From Lucinisca nassula (taxonomy: Eukaryota; Mollusca; Bivalvia; Lucinida; Lucinidae), in assembly GCA_963580285.1 (NCBI GenBank), contig OY757025.1, forward strand, positions 116,067,900 through 116,131,899: DNA of 64,000 bases, in the 5' to 3' direction. The notes beneath the pieces were generated by a model. The model made no database searches. It saw only the letters and a program-made list of their open reading frames with translations, and was not told where the DNA came from. Of the stretch, positions 33,521-45,041 are shown in pieces; position 1 is the first letter of the stretch, and each line of letters starts with the position of its first letter. Position numbers and translations under genes: made by a program.

Positions 33521-33584
33521 TTTGCCTATCATACTCCTAGCTGGGATTATAATGTCACAATAATAGGGAACAAATACTGTCGTT

Positions 33585-33797
33585 TTAACTCTTATCATGC
33601 TGTTCACGACAACCCATATCTTTGGAAACAGTGTAGATCCAGATCAGATGGCTTCTGAAGAAGCCATCTGATCAGGATCTACACTGTTTGACATTCAGTT
33701 TATGAATTTATAGCAATAAATTACATCAAGTAATTTGATTGGTTGATAGACAGAAATGGGTGTGGCTTGAATGAATATTCAGCAAGATAAGGGTTAA
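33585..33797 (+). mobile_element. TTAA MITE M2
   Basis: 213 bp with TTAA ends and full palindrome. An M5 right end (GAGGTTGTGGTGTA) follows at about 33849-33862. Confidence 0.92.
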
Positions 33798-34020
33798 AGA
33801 GGGTCCCCTGTACATGTATCCAAAATCATGTACGAACTGTGTTATAACGAGGTTGTGGTGTAACTTACAGAATAGTGTTAGAATTATGGATTACTCATGT
33901 TGTATGTCTCATCAAGTCTTCCTGTCTTTTTAATTAAAAGACATCCAATTCTGAGTTTTGAATACAAGGCCTGTAACTTGAGTTACCATAGTTTACTTCT
34001 GTATTATGACAGTAGTATCT

Positions 34021-34254
34021 TTAACCCATTGCATGCGGGAAAGCCCTAAAGGGGTACCTTGGCAAATAGTGCAGGCCCAGATCAGACGCCGCAGAATGCG
34101 GCGTCTGATCAGGGCCTTCACTATTTGCTAATAGAATTTTCCGTCAAAAATAGAATAAAAATGAAAAAAAAGTGGCCTGACACCCCTTATATGGTGGCAA
34201 ACGGACTTGTCCAACATATAGTAATGGAAGAGTCCGTTGGTATACAATGGGGTC
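34021..34254. mobile_element. TTAA MITE family M9
   Basis: TTAACCCATTGCATGC at the left and TACAATGGGGTCAA at the right, with core palindrome CAGACGCCGCAGAATGCGGC. A truncated inverted relative is at 41475-41630. Confidence 0.8.
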
Positions 34255-34564
34255 AAGTGAATCTTATACAATTGACAACATTGTATGAAAGATTGCTCAT
34301 GGTATTATAGGCATAATGTCTTCCTGTCTCTTTAGTTTACTGACATCTAGTTACAGAGTCTGAAGATTAGTCCTAAAATTTGATATCATAATTAATCCAA
34401 AGATCAGGGAAGTACTCTGAACCAGTTTAACCCATCAAATACAATTGTCCAAGGTACACTGACACACAGCTTAGGCCCATATCAGCTTCGGCAGTACATA
34501 AACAATAATTTTTGTAAACTTTTCGTATGTAGACATCCTATGCCAAGTTACTGTAATGAGCATA

Positions 34565-34823
34565 TGTATTAGGACAGAGGGTCCTAAGCAAACAGTGCAG
34601 ACCCAGTATTAGGACAGAGAGTCCTAAGCAAACAGTGCAGACCCAGATCAAGAATGCTCCTGAAGGAGCAGTCTAATCAGGGTTTACACTGTTGTCCATT
34701 CCATCTGCACTTTTTGGACTCCTTGCTGGATCGAGAAAGAAATTTTTTAAAATTTTAAGAGAGTTACAGGAAGCCCTCATTGTGTCCGACTTTTTAGGAT
34801 TTTTACAGTACATGTATTTGGTG
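34565..34823. mobile_element. M4-like MITE with short internal duplication
   Basis: AAGCAAACAGTGCAGACCCA occurs twice (about 34577 and 34627), then the GAATGCTCCTGAAGGAGCAG palindrome and TTAAGAGAGTTACAGGAAGC. Confidence 0.7.
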
Positions 34824-34993
34824 GAAGATAGTATAAGAATCTTATACGGGTGTGAGGGGTGGATTGAAAAATCCGTCCCGAGGGACACTGTCCGGCATCA
34901 CGAGGCTTGCCGAGTGATGCCGGACAGTGATCCCGAGGGACGGATTTTTCTATCCACCCCTCACACCCATATTGGATTCTTTTTCTTGCATAC
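34824..34993. repeat. ~170-bp long palindrome
   Basis: Arms GGGTGTGAGGGGTGGATTGA / TCCACCCCTCACACCC and CGAGGGACACTGTCCGGCAT with complement ATGCCGGACAGTGATCCCGA. Nearly the whole element folds on itself. Confidence 0.88.
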
Positions 34994-35780
34994 CTTCCAT
35001 TTCTATTGCAAATTTTTAATGCTGCTGTCACTTAGGTTACCGACGTCCGCCATTTTGTGATGACACAACAGGAATGTTTAGTGACGTCACGCATGACGAC
35101 GCCGCGCATGAGGTTGTAATCAACCAGTGCATTTATCAAACACGCGATTATATTCGATTAGGGGTCGGAACACCAGGGTCAGAACATAAATTTCTATCCC
35201 AGGGTAAAATCACGGATTTCCATGTCTGGTGTGCAAGAATATTTGTTATCATATGTGGGTTCATAATGAGAATTTACCCTTTAACTGCTACAGAAATTAC
35301 GGGAGCAGATGACTATTTGATTTTAGTTGTGCCAGCGTTTAGCGTGGCACAAAATAGGGAGGTCAATTTTCCATCCAATTATTTGTCTGTTCATCCATTG
35401 TTCATCAAACCATCAACATTTGTGACCACCTTAGCAGTCACTCAAATGGCCAAGTTTATACAAGCACGACATAGCCTTTGGAGAAATTCTTGTTAACCAT
35501 TTTTTCATGATGAGTAAGACTCAACTTTACATAGTCAGCCTGAAAATTAATGTCAGTAACTATTATTGGACACTGGCCAGTCTGCAAAAAATTCATCACA
35601 AACAAATGGTACATGTACACCGTTCAAAATCATAAAAAATTTCTGGCTGCAAAATATTTGATTTACAGTACTTTCCAAAGTTAATTGACTGTAAGGCCAA
35701 ATCATACAGTAGAGCAGTCTGATCAAGGCACATTACACAGTAGCAGTTCATAATTATAAGTCCCTTCCCCATCATATTAG
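34994..35780. other. No gene called; open frame only
   Basis: A 140-codon frame on + (35074-35496) is open, but it has no recognised motif, no splice context and no PAR-3 similarity. A small hairpin TTGTGCCAGCG / CGTGGCACAA lies at about 35330-35352. Confidence 0.4.
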
Positions 35781-35993
35781 TTAACTCTTATCTTGCTGTT
35801 CACGACAACCCCTATCTTTGGAAACAGTGTAGATCCAGATCAGATGGCTTCTGAAGAAGCCATCTGATCAGGATCTGCACTGTTTGACATTAAGTTTATG
35901 GCTTTGTAAGAATAAATTACATCAAGTAATTTGATTGATTGATAGACATAAATGGGTGTGGCTTAAATGAATATTCAGCAAGATAAGAGTTAA
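35781..35993 (+). mobile_element. TTAA MITE M2
   Basis: 213 bp with TTAA ends and full palindrome; terminal variant ACTCTTATCTTGCTG. Confidence 0.92.
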
Positions 35994-36051
35994 TAGAGCA
36001 TCCAGCCTGTCCTAACAAAATGGTTAAATGAGCTGCACCATGTAATATCTA

Positions 36052-36245
36052 TTGTAGAAATCCTAAAAATTTGGATGCCTTCAGGACTTGCTGTAATTCT
36101 CCTAAAATTTTAATAAATTTGTTTTACGATCAAGCAAGGAGTCCAAAAGGGTGCTGACAGAATGGCAAACAGTGTAGACCCTGATCAGACTGCTCCTTCT
36201 GGAGCTTCTAGGTCTGCACAGTTTGCTCAGGCCTATCTTTCCCGA
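36052..36245. mobile_element. MITE M4
   Basis: AAATCCTAAAAATTTGGATG, then GCAAACAGTGTAGACCCTGA-type core and TCTGCACAGTTTGCTCAGGC. Confidence 0.8.
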
Positions 36246-36265
36246 TCATTATGGTGGTCTTGATC

Positions 36266-36517
36266 ACCCCCCCACATAATAGATTTGGCTGCATGGTGCT
36301 TCCATGCTGATCTAGAACACAAGAGTACGGGTAAACTGCCTAGAAGGCCTAACCCTGCCCAGGCCAAGCGGTGTGAGTCAAGAAGGGCAGTTGTCAGTTT
36401 CTGGCGAAAGAATGTGCACTGAACTGGTTAACCGCTTACATTTAAGCCTGCCCAGGAAAGTGTGGATAGATAAACTGACCGGCTCAAAAATGACCTAAAA
36501 TAGTCCAATATAAACAA
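36266..36517 (+). mobile_element. SINE-A / SINE-B chimera
   Basis: A SINE-A 5' half (to about 36372, GCCAAGCGGTGTGAGTC) joins a SINE-B 3' half (AAGAAGGGCAGTTGTCAGTT to AATATAAACAAACTGC). Template switching, insertion or deletion could explain the junction. Confidence 0.75.
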
Positions 36518-36530
36518 ACTGCACAAAAAC

Positions 36531-36695
36531 ATACGTTGTGGGTATTCATTAGAAATGCCTAACTGAGGTGCTTCTGATGAATACCCACAACATATTTTTT
36601 TATGCAGAAATGTAAGCGTGAGGTGCTTCTGATGAGTACACAGAATATATGTTATCATGCAGAAATAAGAAAAACATCAGTAATTTTTAGATGAA
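36531..36695. mobile_element. M6 palindrome, rearranged
   Basis: Two partial cores with GTGGGTATTCATTAGAAATG and GAGGTGCTTCTGATGA. Confidence 0.65.
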
Positions 36696-36717
36696 AAAAA
36701 CGTTATTAATCTGGAGC

Positions 36718-36900
36718 TACAGTCCAACCTGTACTAAGCAAGCACCTATGGGATATTCAAAAAGTGCTTGCTTAAAACAGGTGCTTGCTTAACACAGGTG
36801 AATTTTAATGTATTTTCCTTTTTGGGGAACTGAATGCCTGCTTGCTTAAGACAGGTTGCTTGCTTAATAGAGGTGGCCACTAAGACAGGTTTGACTGTAT
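36718..36900. mobile_element. Tc1/mariner-type MITE, M10
   Basis: Ends TACAGTCCAACCTGTACTAA and AGACAGGTTTGACTGTA, TA at both sides, with internal CTTGCTTAA repeats. Confidence 0.78.
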
Positions 36901-36910
36901 ATGTTCTCCA

Positions 36911-36990
36911 ATGTCTCACAAAATTGGAAGCAACATCTCCAAAATGACCTTTACAGTGTTGACGGGGACGTTAAACCTCAAATCATACCA
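36911..36990 (+). mobile_element. SINE-A 3' fragment
   Basis: TCACAAAATTGGAAGCAACA to ACGTTAAACCTCAAATCATA. Confidence 0.82.
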
Positions 36991-37054
36991 AAAACTATGT
37001 TTGCCAAAAACAACTCTTGACATGGCTCAGATAGTGTCTGAATTTTATTGAAGT

Positions 37055-37290
37055 TAACCCATAAATGCCAATCACGACAATTGTTGTCTGCTTTGCCGTC
37101 TGCCAGTTTCCCTAAAAGTAACTTTTTTGCAAACAGTGAGGACCCAGATCAGACTGCTCCTATAGGAGCAGTCTGATCATGGTCCGCACTGTTTTCGTGT
37201 ATGCAGAAATATTTTTAAAAAGTTTGCAAAAAAAATCAGCAAACGACATATGCAGGTGACATTTTCAGATGTAGATTTTCTCTGCATTTT
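37055..37290. mobile_element. Palindromic MITE with shared core
   Basis: TTAACCCATAAATGCC at the left. The palindrome CAGACTGCTCCTATAGGAGC has arms GCAAACAGTGAGGACC and GGTCCGCACTGTTTTC. The right end is unclear. Confidence 0.6.
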
Positions 37291-38284
37291 AAGCGTTGAG
37301 ATATTATAAATACCTTTTATTCGTACGGTTAGGTACTTGATGCAGCGTGTAACAATGATGACAATAGAAACAAAATCATGTTACCGTCTCGTTGTCTAGT
37401 TGACAACACTCAGTTTTTTCCTTGACAAAAACTGAGAGGTTATTGGACTCAAAACAGCTTTTGCAAAATTGATATGTGATGTTATACAAAACGTTGCCCT
37501 TTTTTGATACATTCTGTAATGAATGCATTGTAACCTAATCATTTTATGTTCAAGTTGTGGGTTTGTAACCATTTTGAAATTTTTTGCAGTAGCTTATTAT
37601 ATCTTTTGATATTTTTTTTTCTTTGAGAATTGTCGGCTTTTCTTTCTTTCTGTTTGCTTCACTCATTGTTTTCTTATCATTAGGAAAACATGTCCCTGTG
37701 AAATAATGGCATCCAACATGGTGTCAGAAATGACAAATTTTAAGTAAAAATAATAACATCTTTCTTATATCTGCTTTCAACATAGATTGTAGGGCTCTTA
37801 AGAACCGCCTCAATGAGGCGGTTCTAACGAGTACCGACAATTTATGCTTTTGAGCAAACATAAGGCATATAATGGATACCCCCTAACCCCCATTTTTCTC
37901 TATATAAAGTGGGGTTTATAGGGTTCTTCTTTTCACAGACTTGTTATCCTGATGTAAGACTTGTTCTAAGATGTCACCTTTGGGGCTGCTCAAAAGTGGT
38001 CTTTAAATTTTGAACAGTCTCTATTTGAATTTTACAGTACTATTAAATAGAGTAGTTCTGACACCATGTATCTGTTGATCAATTTGATGTGGGTATAGAA
38101 TGTTGGCCAACACCATGTTATCAAAAACGTTGGAGTGGTACTACTGTGCAAATTTTTTGGACCATTACCATTTGAAATTTAACAATTACCAAAGCTCTTG
38201 TGCAAGAAGATAATTTAAAACACATCTAATTATGTAATCAGTGCCAGTCTCAATTTCTAATTAAATACCAGAAGGAAGCAATGT
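37291..38284. other. No gene seen; one M6 palindrome
   Basis: Mostly unique AT-rich sequence. An M6 core (AGAACCGCCTCAATGAGGCG) lies at about 37757-37865. No PAR-3-like exon was found. Confidence 0.5.
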
Positions 38285-38505
38285 ACCGTATTTAGCGTAT
38301 GTACATGTATTCGGACAAACAGGCCTTACCAAACAGTGTAAACACTGATGAGATGCCACAGGATGTGGCATCTCATCAGGGTCTACACGGTTTGCCACTC
38401 ATCCCGCTATTCTTAGACACAACATCGGGTAGTAAACTGTAATTGTTCAAATTTTAGAACAAGTATGGTAAGGAGTTGTGGTGTCCAAATCTGTAGGGTA
38501 AATAT
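38285..38505. mobile_element. MITE M8
   Basis: Partner of 24845-25057. The palindrome GAGATGCCACAGGATGTGGC is flanked by AAACAGTGTAAACACTGA-type arms. Confidence 0.72.
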
Positions 38506-38540
38506 TGTAATTTCTGTTGCTAATTACATGTGGAGGTCTG

Positions 38541-38785
38541 CATTCTTAGCTCAGTGAGATGTGGTCTGACAGACCAGATTTGATACATGCTGGGTCCGCA
38601 ACATTCTTTGCAGTCATTTTCTCCCTGCCGCTGATTCAAGAAGGGTAGTTGTCAGTTTTCTGACGAAAGAATGTGCACTGTGCCTGTAAGCTTGCTCAAT
38701 ACCTAGGAAAAGCATGCTATGGTAAACTGACTTCCTCAATATGACTTCAGCAGTGTTATCTAGGGCATTAAACTGAAAAAAATGC
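38541..38785 (+). mobile_element. SINE-B, near full length, diverged
   Basis: Head TTCTTAGCTCAGTGAGATGT, then GGGTCCGCAACATTCTTTGC and TTCTGACGAAAGAATGTGCA. Confidence 0.78.
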
Positions 38786-38879
38786 AAGGGGGACCACTTT
38801 TGCTTTTTTGTGAAATGAGATTTTCCAAAAAAGGGTCTCTACTCTTGATGGAAACAGTTTGTTCCTGTGGAGCAAATTA

Positions 38880-39540
38880 TTATACCCGCCTTTTTCGAAG
38901 AAAAATCGGGTATATTGTTTTCGTACCACAGTTCACTCGGGCGTCAGTCCGTCTGTCCGTTGTCCGTCCGTCACGTTTCTTGTAAATGGATCTCCTCTGC
39001 AACCACTGAAGTTACACTTTTAAAACTTTGCATGTGGATGGTACATGGAATGTAGATGGCAGTGGGCAACTTTTTTGTGACCTTGACCTCAACATGACCC
39101 CAAGGTCAAAGGTCAAAAATTATGATTTGCCATATCTCCTAAACTATTGGAGTTTCACTTCTGAAACTTTGCTTATTGGATGGTCCTTGGAATATAGAAT
39201 ATGTTGGGCTACTTTTGGTGTGACCTTGGCCCCAAGGTCAAAGGTCAAAAATTACACTTCTGAAACTTGGTTATTGGATGGCTGTTGGAATATAGAATAA
39301 ATTGGGATACTTTAGGTGGACCTCAACATAACCCCAAGGTCAAAGGTCAAAAAGTATGACTTTGCCATATCTTCTAAACTATAAGAGTTACACTTCTGAA
39401 ACTTTGCTGATCAGTTAGAATGTTCTTTGCAACTTTTTTTTTAACTTACATGTAGTTTTGGCTAGCTAATACATAGTCATTAGTGTTATTAATAGAAAAA
39501 GCGGGTATTTGCGATGGTTTACCATCGACTGCAGCTCTAG
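38880..39540 (+). mobile_element. Helitron-like element E5
   Basis: 5' hairpin TATACCCGCCTTTTTCGAAG / AATCGGGTATA, then a GTCCGTCTGTCCGTTGTCCG segment, then units with CAAGGTCAAAGGTCAAAAA. It ends GCGGGTATTTGCGATGG, hairpin GATGGTTTACCATC, then CTAG before TTT. It interrupts an M1 palindrome core. Confidence 0.78.
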
Positions 39541-39629
39541 TTTCCTTTATTATTAAATTAACAGTAGATCCCTGGTGACAAGTGAGACAGTCTGCTGTTG
39601 ATTTTAGCCGTAACTGCACCTGAAAAATT

Positions 39630-39912
39630 GCCCCCGCCCATCGGGGCTTGAAGAAATATATGGGCTGCATGATGCTTCCACGCAGAGCTGAAACTGACCC
39701 ACACATGAGGATTGGTTAACTGCTTAGAGGATTAAAGTGGTGTGAGTCGGACCGTCCATGTGTATAAACCAAAGTGGTTTCATTGGATGGCAGGGATTGA
39801 GATGTCATTTCATCTCAATGTCAGGTAAAAGTCACACATAATTGGAAGCAGCTTCTCCAAAATGACCTTTAAAGTGTTTACAGGGATGTTAAACCTCAAA
39901 TCAAACAAAAAC
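39630..39912 (+). mobile_element. SINE-A, near full length
   Basis: CCCCCGCCCATCGGGGCTTG start and AAACCTCAAATCAAACAAAA end, with a small internal deletion near 39733. 39913-40189 is featureless. Confidence 0.9.
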
Positions 39913-40189
39913 AAAATCCACATGTCATTGACCCTGGGTTTACTTGAAAATACTTGACTTTATTCTTCAACTGTTTCTTTGTGAAAGATTTTAGGGGTTA
40001 TAGTCAAGATAAAACCACAGGGATTGGTGCATATATCAGATATACCACAATTTTGATAATTGTCTTTTGTCTGACTAGTAAATGTTAAGTTTTGTACCCT
40101 TAAGGGAAAGTTAAGTCAGGACAAATTTAATCAGATTTTCTTTAAATAGTGGAGTAGCTGATAGTATAACCTGATAAGTATTGGTTTAC

Positions 40190-40475
40190 CTTGTCCTGCT
40201 GAATAAATTATTTTTGCCACACCCATTAACCCTATTAGTATCAAATCTTCCTAGGACTTCATTTCAAAATTTAGGGGTGTCAGGTTGTGTTTTCTTCAAA
40301 ATTATTTTGGAAAATGATTGAACTTTTAGCAAACAGTGGAGGCCCTGATCAGATGACACGTTCTGTGGCATCTGATCTGGGCCAGCACTGTTTGCCAGGG
40401 CATCCGTTTTGGGGTTTCTGGTACAAAATGGGTTAATGACTATCAATCAGTCATATTGCTTGATATGCTCAGTAA
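40190..40475 (-). mobile_element. Decayed MITE M2 hosting MITE M3
   Basis: M2 flank CTTGTCCTGCTGAATAAATT and GCCACACCCA at 40190-40225, resuming at 40437 (TGACTATCAATCAGTCATAT). Confidence 0.7.
40226..40436. mobile_element. TTAA MITE M3 nested in M2
   Basis: TTAA at 40226-40229 and 40433-40436, GGTACAAAATGGG at the right, core CAGATGACACGTTCTGTGGC with the AACAGTGGAGGCCCTGATCA arm. Confidence 0.88.
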
Positions 40476-40639
40476 AATTTCTATATTAAGACCACATTTG
40501 GGACTGTTCAAAAGTGGTCTTTAAGACCACTTTTGAACAGTGCCAAAGGTGGTCCCTGATCAGAGGACATTTTGTGCCAAAAACACGAAGAAAGAATAAC
40601 TGCACCCTTCTAAATAAGCTTTTTAAAGCAGAATTAGTT

Positions 40640-40852
40640 TTAACCCTTATCTTGCTGTTCACGACAACCCCTATCTTTGCAAACAGTGTAGATCCAGATC
40701 AGATGACTTCTGAAGAAGCCATCTGATCAGGATCTACACTGTTTGGCATTCAGTTTATGAATTTGTAGCAATAAATTACATCAAGTAATTTGATTGGTTG
40801 TTAGACAGAAATGGGTGTGGCTTAAATGAATATTCAGCAAGATAAGGGTTAA
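40640..40852 (+). mobile_element. TTAA MITE M2
   Basis: 213 bp with TTAA ends. A second decayed AACAGTGTAGAACC palindrome follows at about 40918-40975. Confidence 0.92.
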
Positions 40853-41039
40853 TTTTAGGTGGTCTTAATAGCGGAATTTCACTGTATTCTTTAAAAATTT
40901 GCAAACTGGATGACAACAGTGTAGAACCTGATCAGATTGCTTCTTGAGAAACCATCTGATCTGGGTCTACACCAGAAAGGTAGCGGCTAAAGAGTTCAGC
41001 AGGACAACAGTTATTTGAACGAGCATTACAAACACATGC

Positions 41040-41283
41040 CTATACAAATACATTGTAAATTTTACCGCCAAAAAAAACCGAATATTTTATGATGAAAAAT
41101 TGAGATATTTTTCTTATTAGATTGTTGGTACATGTTAGAACTGCCTCATCGAGGCGGTTATAACGAGTACCCATAATCTATATTATAGAGCAGAAATAAG
41201 GAAAAATAAGGTTTACCCCTACAAACCCCAATTTTACTATATTAAATTGGGGTTTCAGGGGGTCAAAATTACATAGGCATGTT
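41040..41283. mobile_element. MITE M6, full, inverted relative to 13850
   Basis: Ends ATGCCTATACAAATACATTG and TTACATAGGCAT, core AGAACTGCCTCATCGAGGCG. 41284-41474 is unannotated. Confidence 0.82.
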
Positions 41284-41474
41284 TTCGTGAAACCATGAAA
41301 TAGGCCAGGCTGGGGTGAGACAAGATCAAGAAACTGATAGGTAAAGAGAGATGAAGTGAGACTGGACAGGATGAGACATAGTTAGACTTTCCATAGAAAA
41401 CAATCCACATGAAATGTCAATCCTGATTTTCTCACAAAAGAATTTTTAGCATGCTGTCTGCATCAGTTTTGCTA

Positions 41475-41630
41475 TTAACCCATTGTATGCTAGTGGACTC
41501 TTCTGTTGCTATATGCTGGACAATTCCATTTGTCATATAAGGGATGTCAGGCCTATCTTTTCGTTTTTATCCTATTTTTGACGAAAAGTTATGTTAGTAA
41601 ATAGTGCAGGCCCTGATCAGACGCCGCAAA
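41475..41630. mobile_element. MITE M9, truncated
   Basis: TTAACCCATTGTATGC and TATATGCTGGACAATTCC match the inverted end of 34021-34254. It stops after CCTGATCAGACGCCGCA. Confidence 0.75.
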
Positions 41631-41686
41631 CAAACAAATCAAGTCCACCAAATGTTAGCAGAATTATGTCTCCTTGAAAATTTCTG

Positions 41687-41899
41687 TTAACCCTTGTCCT
41701 GCTGAGCCCGGATATGCCTTATCTTTGAAACTATGTAGATCCAGATCAGATGGCTTCTGAAGAAGCCATCTGATCAGGATCTTCATTGTTTGCCATCCAG
41801 TTTATGAATTTGTTGCAATAATTTGCATCAAGTAATCTGATTGGCTGATAATCAGTAGTGGGTGTGACATATTTATATATTCAGCAGGACAAGGGTTAA
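41687..41899 (+). mobile_element. TTAA MITE M2
   Basis: 213 bp, TTAA ends, same GAGCCCGGATATGCC subfamily as 30200-30412. Confidence 0.92.
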
Positions 41900-41999
41900 A
41901 GTTATGTTTCAGTTTACATCTGATCAAGCTGAAACTTGTTAGCTCACTTGCTAAAATTGTTCCGTTCTGATATCCAAGGTGGCTGCCATGGCGACTGTA

Positions 42000-42138
42000 A
42001 GGATTTTAGAAATAAAAAATGATTTCCACAACGGCAGGCAGTGTAGATCATCATTATTATATCAAAAAGGATTTTAGAAATAAAAAAAATGATTTCCACA
42101 ATGGCAGGCAGTGCAGATTGTCCTTATTATATCAAAGA
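42000..42138 (+). repeat. ~69-bp tandem duplication
   Basis: AAATGATTTCCACAACGGCA, then AGGATTTTAGAAATAAAAAA, repeated once with a few changes. Confidence 0.88.
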
Positions 42139-42464
42139 GGAATGAATTTTCTGGGGGTGAAATCCAAAATTCAGAGGAATTACTGTAAAAATGTACATTA
42201 TTCTGTCATGAAAAGGAACCTTTTCCAAAATTTTGAATACCAACAGATCAAAGTACAAATTTTGTCTCTATGTTAAACACCTGATATGTTTACATTTTGT
42301 ATTTTTATTGGCACAGGATTTACTTTTATATCTTTCAATGTTTTTATTATGGTATGCCCCATAACCCATTTATGATACAAGCCCTGTCATGAAAAAATCA
42401 AGTGTTCAGGGTTCTTAAACAAAGCCCCGGACAAGATGGGGTATCCAATTATTATTTTTTCTTA
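42139..42464. other. No feature seen
   Basis: AT-rich unique sequence; the open frame across 42019-42276 is explained by the duplication. Confidence 0.5.
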
Positions 42465-42572
42465 TTTCTGCACGAAAACATATGTTGTGGGTACTCATTA
42501 GAAGCGCCTTGGTGAGGCGCTTCTAATGAGTACCCACAACATAAGTTTTCATTCAGAAATAAGAAAAATATG
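42465..42572. mobile_element. M6 palindrome, near perfect
   Basis: Arms TGTTGTGGGTACTCATTAGA around GCGCCTTGGTGAGGCGC; outer TTTCTGCACGAAAACATA versus TAAGTTTTCATTCAGAAA. Confidence 0.88.
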
Positions 42573-42709
42573 AGTAGTTTACCAATGGAAAAAGTGCCTT
42601 ATCACGTCACTACTTAGATTATAAGTGAAGAGGTGGACCAGTGTCAGATTTGTTCAGTTTGGCAGGGGGTGGGGTTTCTAAGTGGGGCCAGTGGTGCAGA
42701 AGCCTTGTG

Positions 42710-42773
42710 GGGCCAGCAAATGCTCTGATCAGACTGCGCAGATGCGCAGTCTGATCAGAGCATTTGCTGGCCC
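42710..42773. repeat. Perfect palindrome, 31-bp arms
   Basis: Arm GGGCCAGCAAATGCTCTGAT continuing CAGACTGCGCA, two-base spacer, then the exact reverse complement. It shares CTGATCAG with the MITE cores. No flanking element ends are clear. Confidence 0.95.
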
Positions 42774-42799
42774 TAGATGTGAAATTTGATTTTTTCTGG

Positions 42800-43515
42800 C
42801 GACAGGGCTGATACATTGCATATATTAAAGAGATAGCATATCATTAAGAATATGTCAGTGCATTGTAACCTCATATTTATAATCCCATTTACAGTTAGCA
42901 AAATAAAAATATGGCTATAAATGGAAACAATGAATAGATAAAAAGATATAAGTAAAGTTGTGTAAGAAAATCTAAAAGTGTGATAATCCGTTGAATTCAG
43001 TGAATTGTGACAAAAAAGCTATTGTATTCTAACTAACCGACCAAAAATATGATATATTTGGGTAAAGGTTTTTATATAAAACTACAATGTGAAACTTACG
43101 TTATTAGATTACATAGTTTAAAGTAAATTACCGGTATATGATAGTACCAGTACAATTCATTAATAAACCATGTAGAAGGAAGATACAGGATTGCTGTGTA
43201 TTTTTTGCAGTTCGGAAATGTATATGGTGGTAATGATTGCGTTTTTGAATGATATAAACACGAAAATTTCGTAAACTGCCGAAATAGTTCCTGGTTCACG
43301 GCCATTTAATTGTGAGACTTGCAAGGATGAAAAAAATTTGCAATTTAAAGAGAAAATTGTTTGATAAAATTTGTGTTATGGAAGTTACTGATGAATTTGA
43401 ATGAATATCAAATTGCGCCTCTCTGTGATGTTGTACTTATAATACAGTTTTGGATATAACATATGTAATTTAGTGTTAGGTCCTGAAGGTGTTGACACTA
43501 GACAAACAAGTAGGT
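42800..43515. other. No gene seen
   Basis: Unique, very AT-rich sequence. No PAR-3-like exon or other gene recognised on either strand. Confidence 0.5.
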
Positions 43516-43780
43516 TCAACCCCGTTTATTTGTGCTTGGAGAAATAGATTTGGCTGCCATGGTGCTTCTCCGCATTGCTAAAACAGACAGAACTTGAGCA
43601 CTGGTAAACTGTTTAGAAGGTCTTAGTCTGCCCAGGAAAAGTGATGTAAGATGAAATAGCAGTTTGTTTTGGCAATGGGGCTTGAGATGTCATTTTGTCC
43701 CACAAAATCGGAGTCATCATCTCCAAGATGACCTGAATAGTGTTGATGTCGACTAATACCTCAACACAAATGAAACAAAC
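43516..43780 (+). mobile_element. SINE-A, old
   Basis: GTGCTTGGAGAAATAGATTT start and TGTCGACTAATACCTCAACA end, with many substitutions and small deletions. An M5 remnant follows (43795-43880). Confidence 0.75.
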
Positions 43781-43978
43781 ACTGATGTTTTACACAGTTT
43801 AAAATGGATCTCAAAATTAAAAAAAAAAAAATAGATATATTATATATAGAAAAATGACCTTATATGGCTTACTGAACACAGAGTTCTGCTCTTGATCTCA
43901 ACATTGGAGGTTATAATTTATTTGGATTTAAAACACTAAAAAATACAAAAGTTTTATAAAGAGGCATATAGAAAACAT

Positions 43979-44282
43979 GTTTTGTTTGTTTGAGTTGAGG
44001 TTTAACGTCCCCGTCAACACTGTAAAGGTCATTTTGGGGACGTTGCTTCCAATTTTGTGGGACTTTAACCCGGCATTGAGATGAAATGACATCTCAAGCC
44101 CTGCTGCCCAATGAAACCAATAGGGTTTATACGCATGGACGGTCTGACTCTCGCACCGCTTTGCCTGGGCGGGCTTAGATCCTCTAAGTGGTTTACCAGT
44201 ACTCGTGTGCGGGTCGGTTTCAGCTCTGCGTGGAAGCATCATGCAGCCCATCTATTTCTTCAAGCCATGATGGGCGGGGGCC
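43979..44282 (-). mobile_element. SINE-A, full length
   Basis: Well-preserved reverse copy from its TTTGTTTGTTTGAGTTGAGG tail to GATGGGCGGGGGCC. Confidence 0.93.
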
Positions 44283-44394
44283 GAGAAAACATTTATAAAT
44301 GTTGAATATTTCATTTATGATTACCTAATACAGTTGATTTTTCCCATTGCTCCAAATAAGGAGGCGTAGGAAGCATACCGGTAATTAGCGATAA

Positions 44395-44515
44395 TTTTCC
44401 TTATGTCTTCATAAAAACATATGTTGTGGGTACTTGTTAGAATCGCCTCATCGATGCGATTCTAACAAGTACCCACAACATATACTTCCGACAAAAAGTA
44501 AGGAAAATTATCACA
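44395..44515. mobile_element. M6 palindrome
   Basis: Core TTGTTAGAATCGCCTCATCG with arms AACATATGTTGTGGGTAC; wider arms GATAATTTTCCTTATG / AAGGAAAATTATC. Confidence 0.85.
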
Positions 44516-44525
44516 ATTATCTTCC

Positions 44526-45029
44526 GGACGCCTCCTTATCTGGAGCTATGTACAATGTAAGGGGGTCATTCTGGTCATGTCAGCTGAAACCAGGTGACAA
44601 AATTTAGAGGTGTTGGGGAGGTTACCTGAGAACAGTGGACATAAATAATCTAATTATAGATCACAGAGTATACAGAAGGCCGTAAATATGTCAGAAAAAT
44701 TGTTAGAAAAAGTGCATCTTTATAAACAATGTAGATACATTTATTTACAAGAAATCTTCTCAGTGTAATTGTTTCATAAACAATCTGTTACACCAGAATC
44801 ATGGAATATAAACAAAATTCCAGGAGATAACCTTTTTATGGCAGACAATTAATAGTTCACCTGGAATGGCTCAATTTTTTTCCTGGAGTTTAACACCTGT
44901 TTGTGTGGCAGATGGCTAGAGATGTGAGGGTAGGGAATTATGGAATTATTCGTTATTGATGAGGTATGACTTTGTTATTTGACTGAAAAATTACAAACTG
45001 CATCACAAGAAAACTTTTCTTTGGAGTGA
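44526..45029. other. No gene seen
   Basis: Unique stretch with no repeat family or coding signal recognised. Confidence 0.5.
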
Positions 45030-45041
45030 CCTAGTTGTTTA

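Noticed and set aside
35074..35496. 140-codon frame as a gene or PARD3 exon
   Set aside because: No PAR-3 similarity, no acceptor or donor in a fitting phase, no recognised motif.
36570..36630. CTGATGA motifs as ribozyme cores
   Set aside because: They lie in an M6 palindrome without stem II, GAAA or stem I partners.
38346..38385. Third hammerhead candidate (CACTGATGAG near a hairpin)
   Set aside because: It is the M8 palindrome. No GAAA or cleavage-site strand follows, so the core is incomplete.
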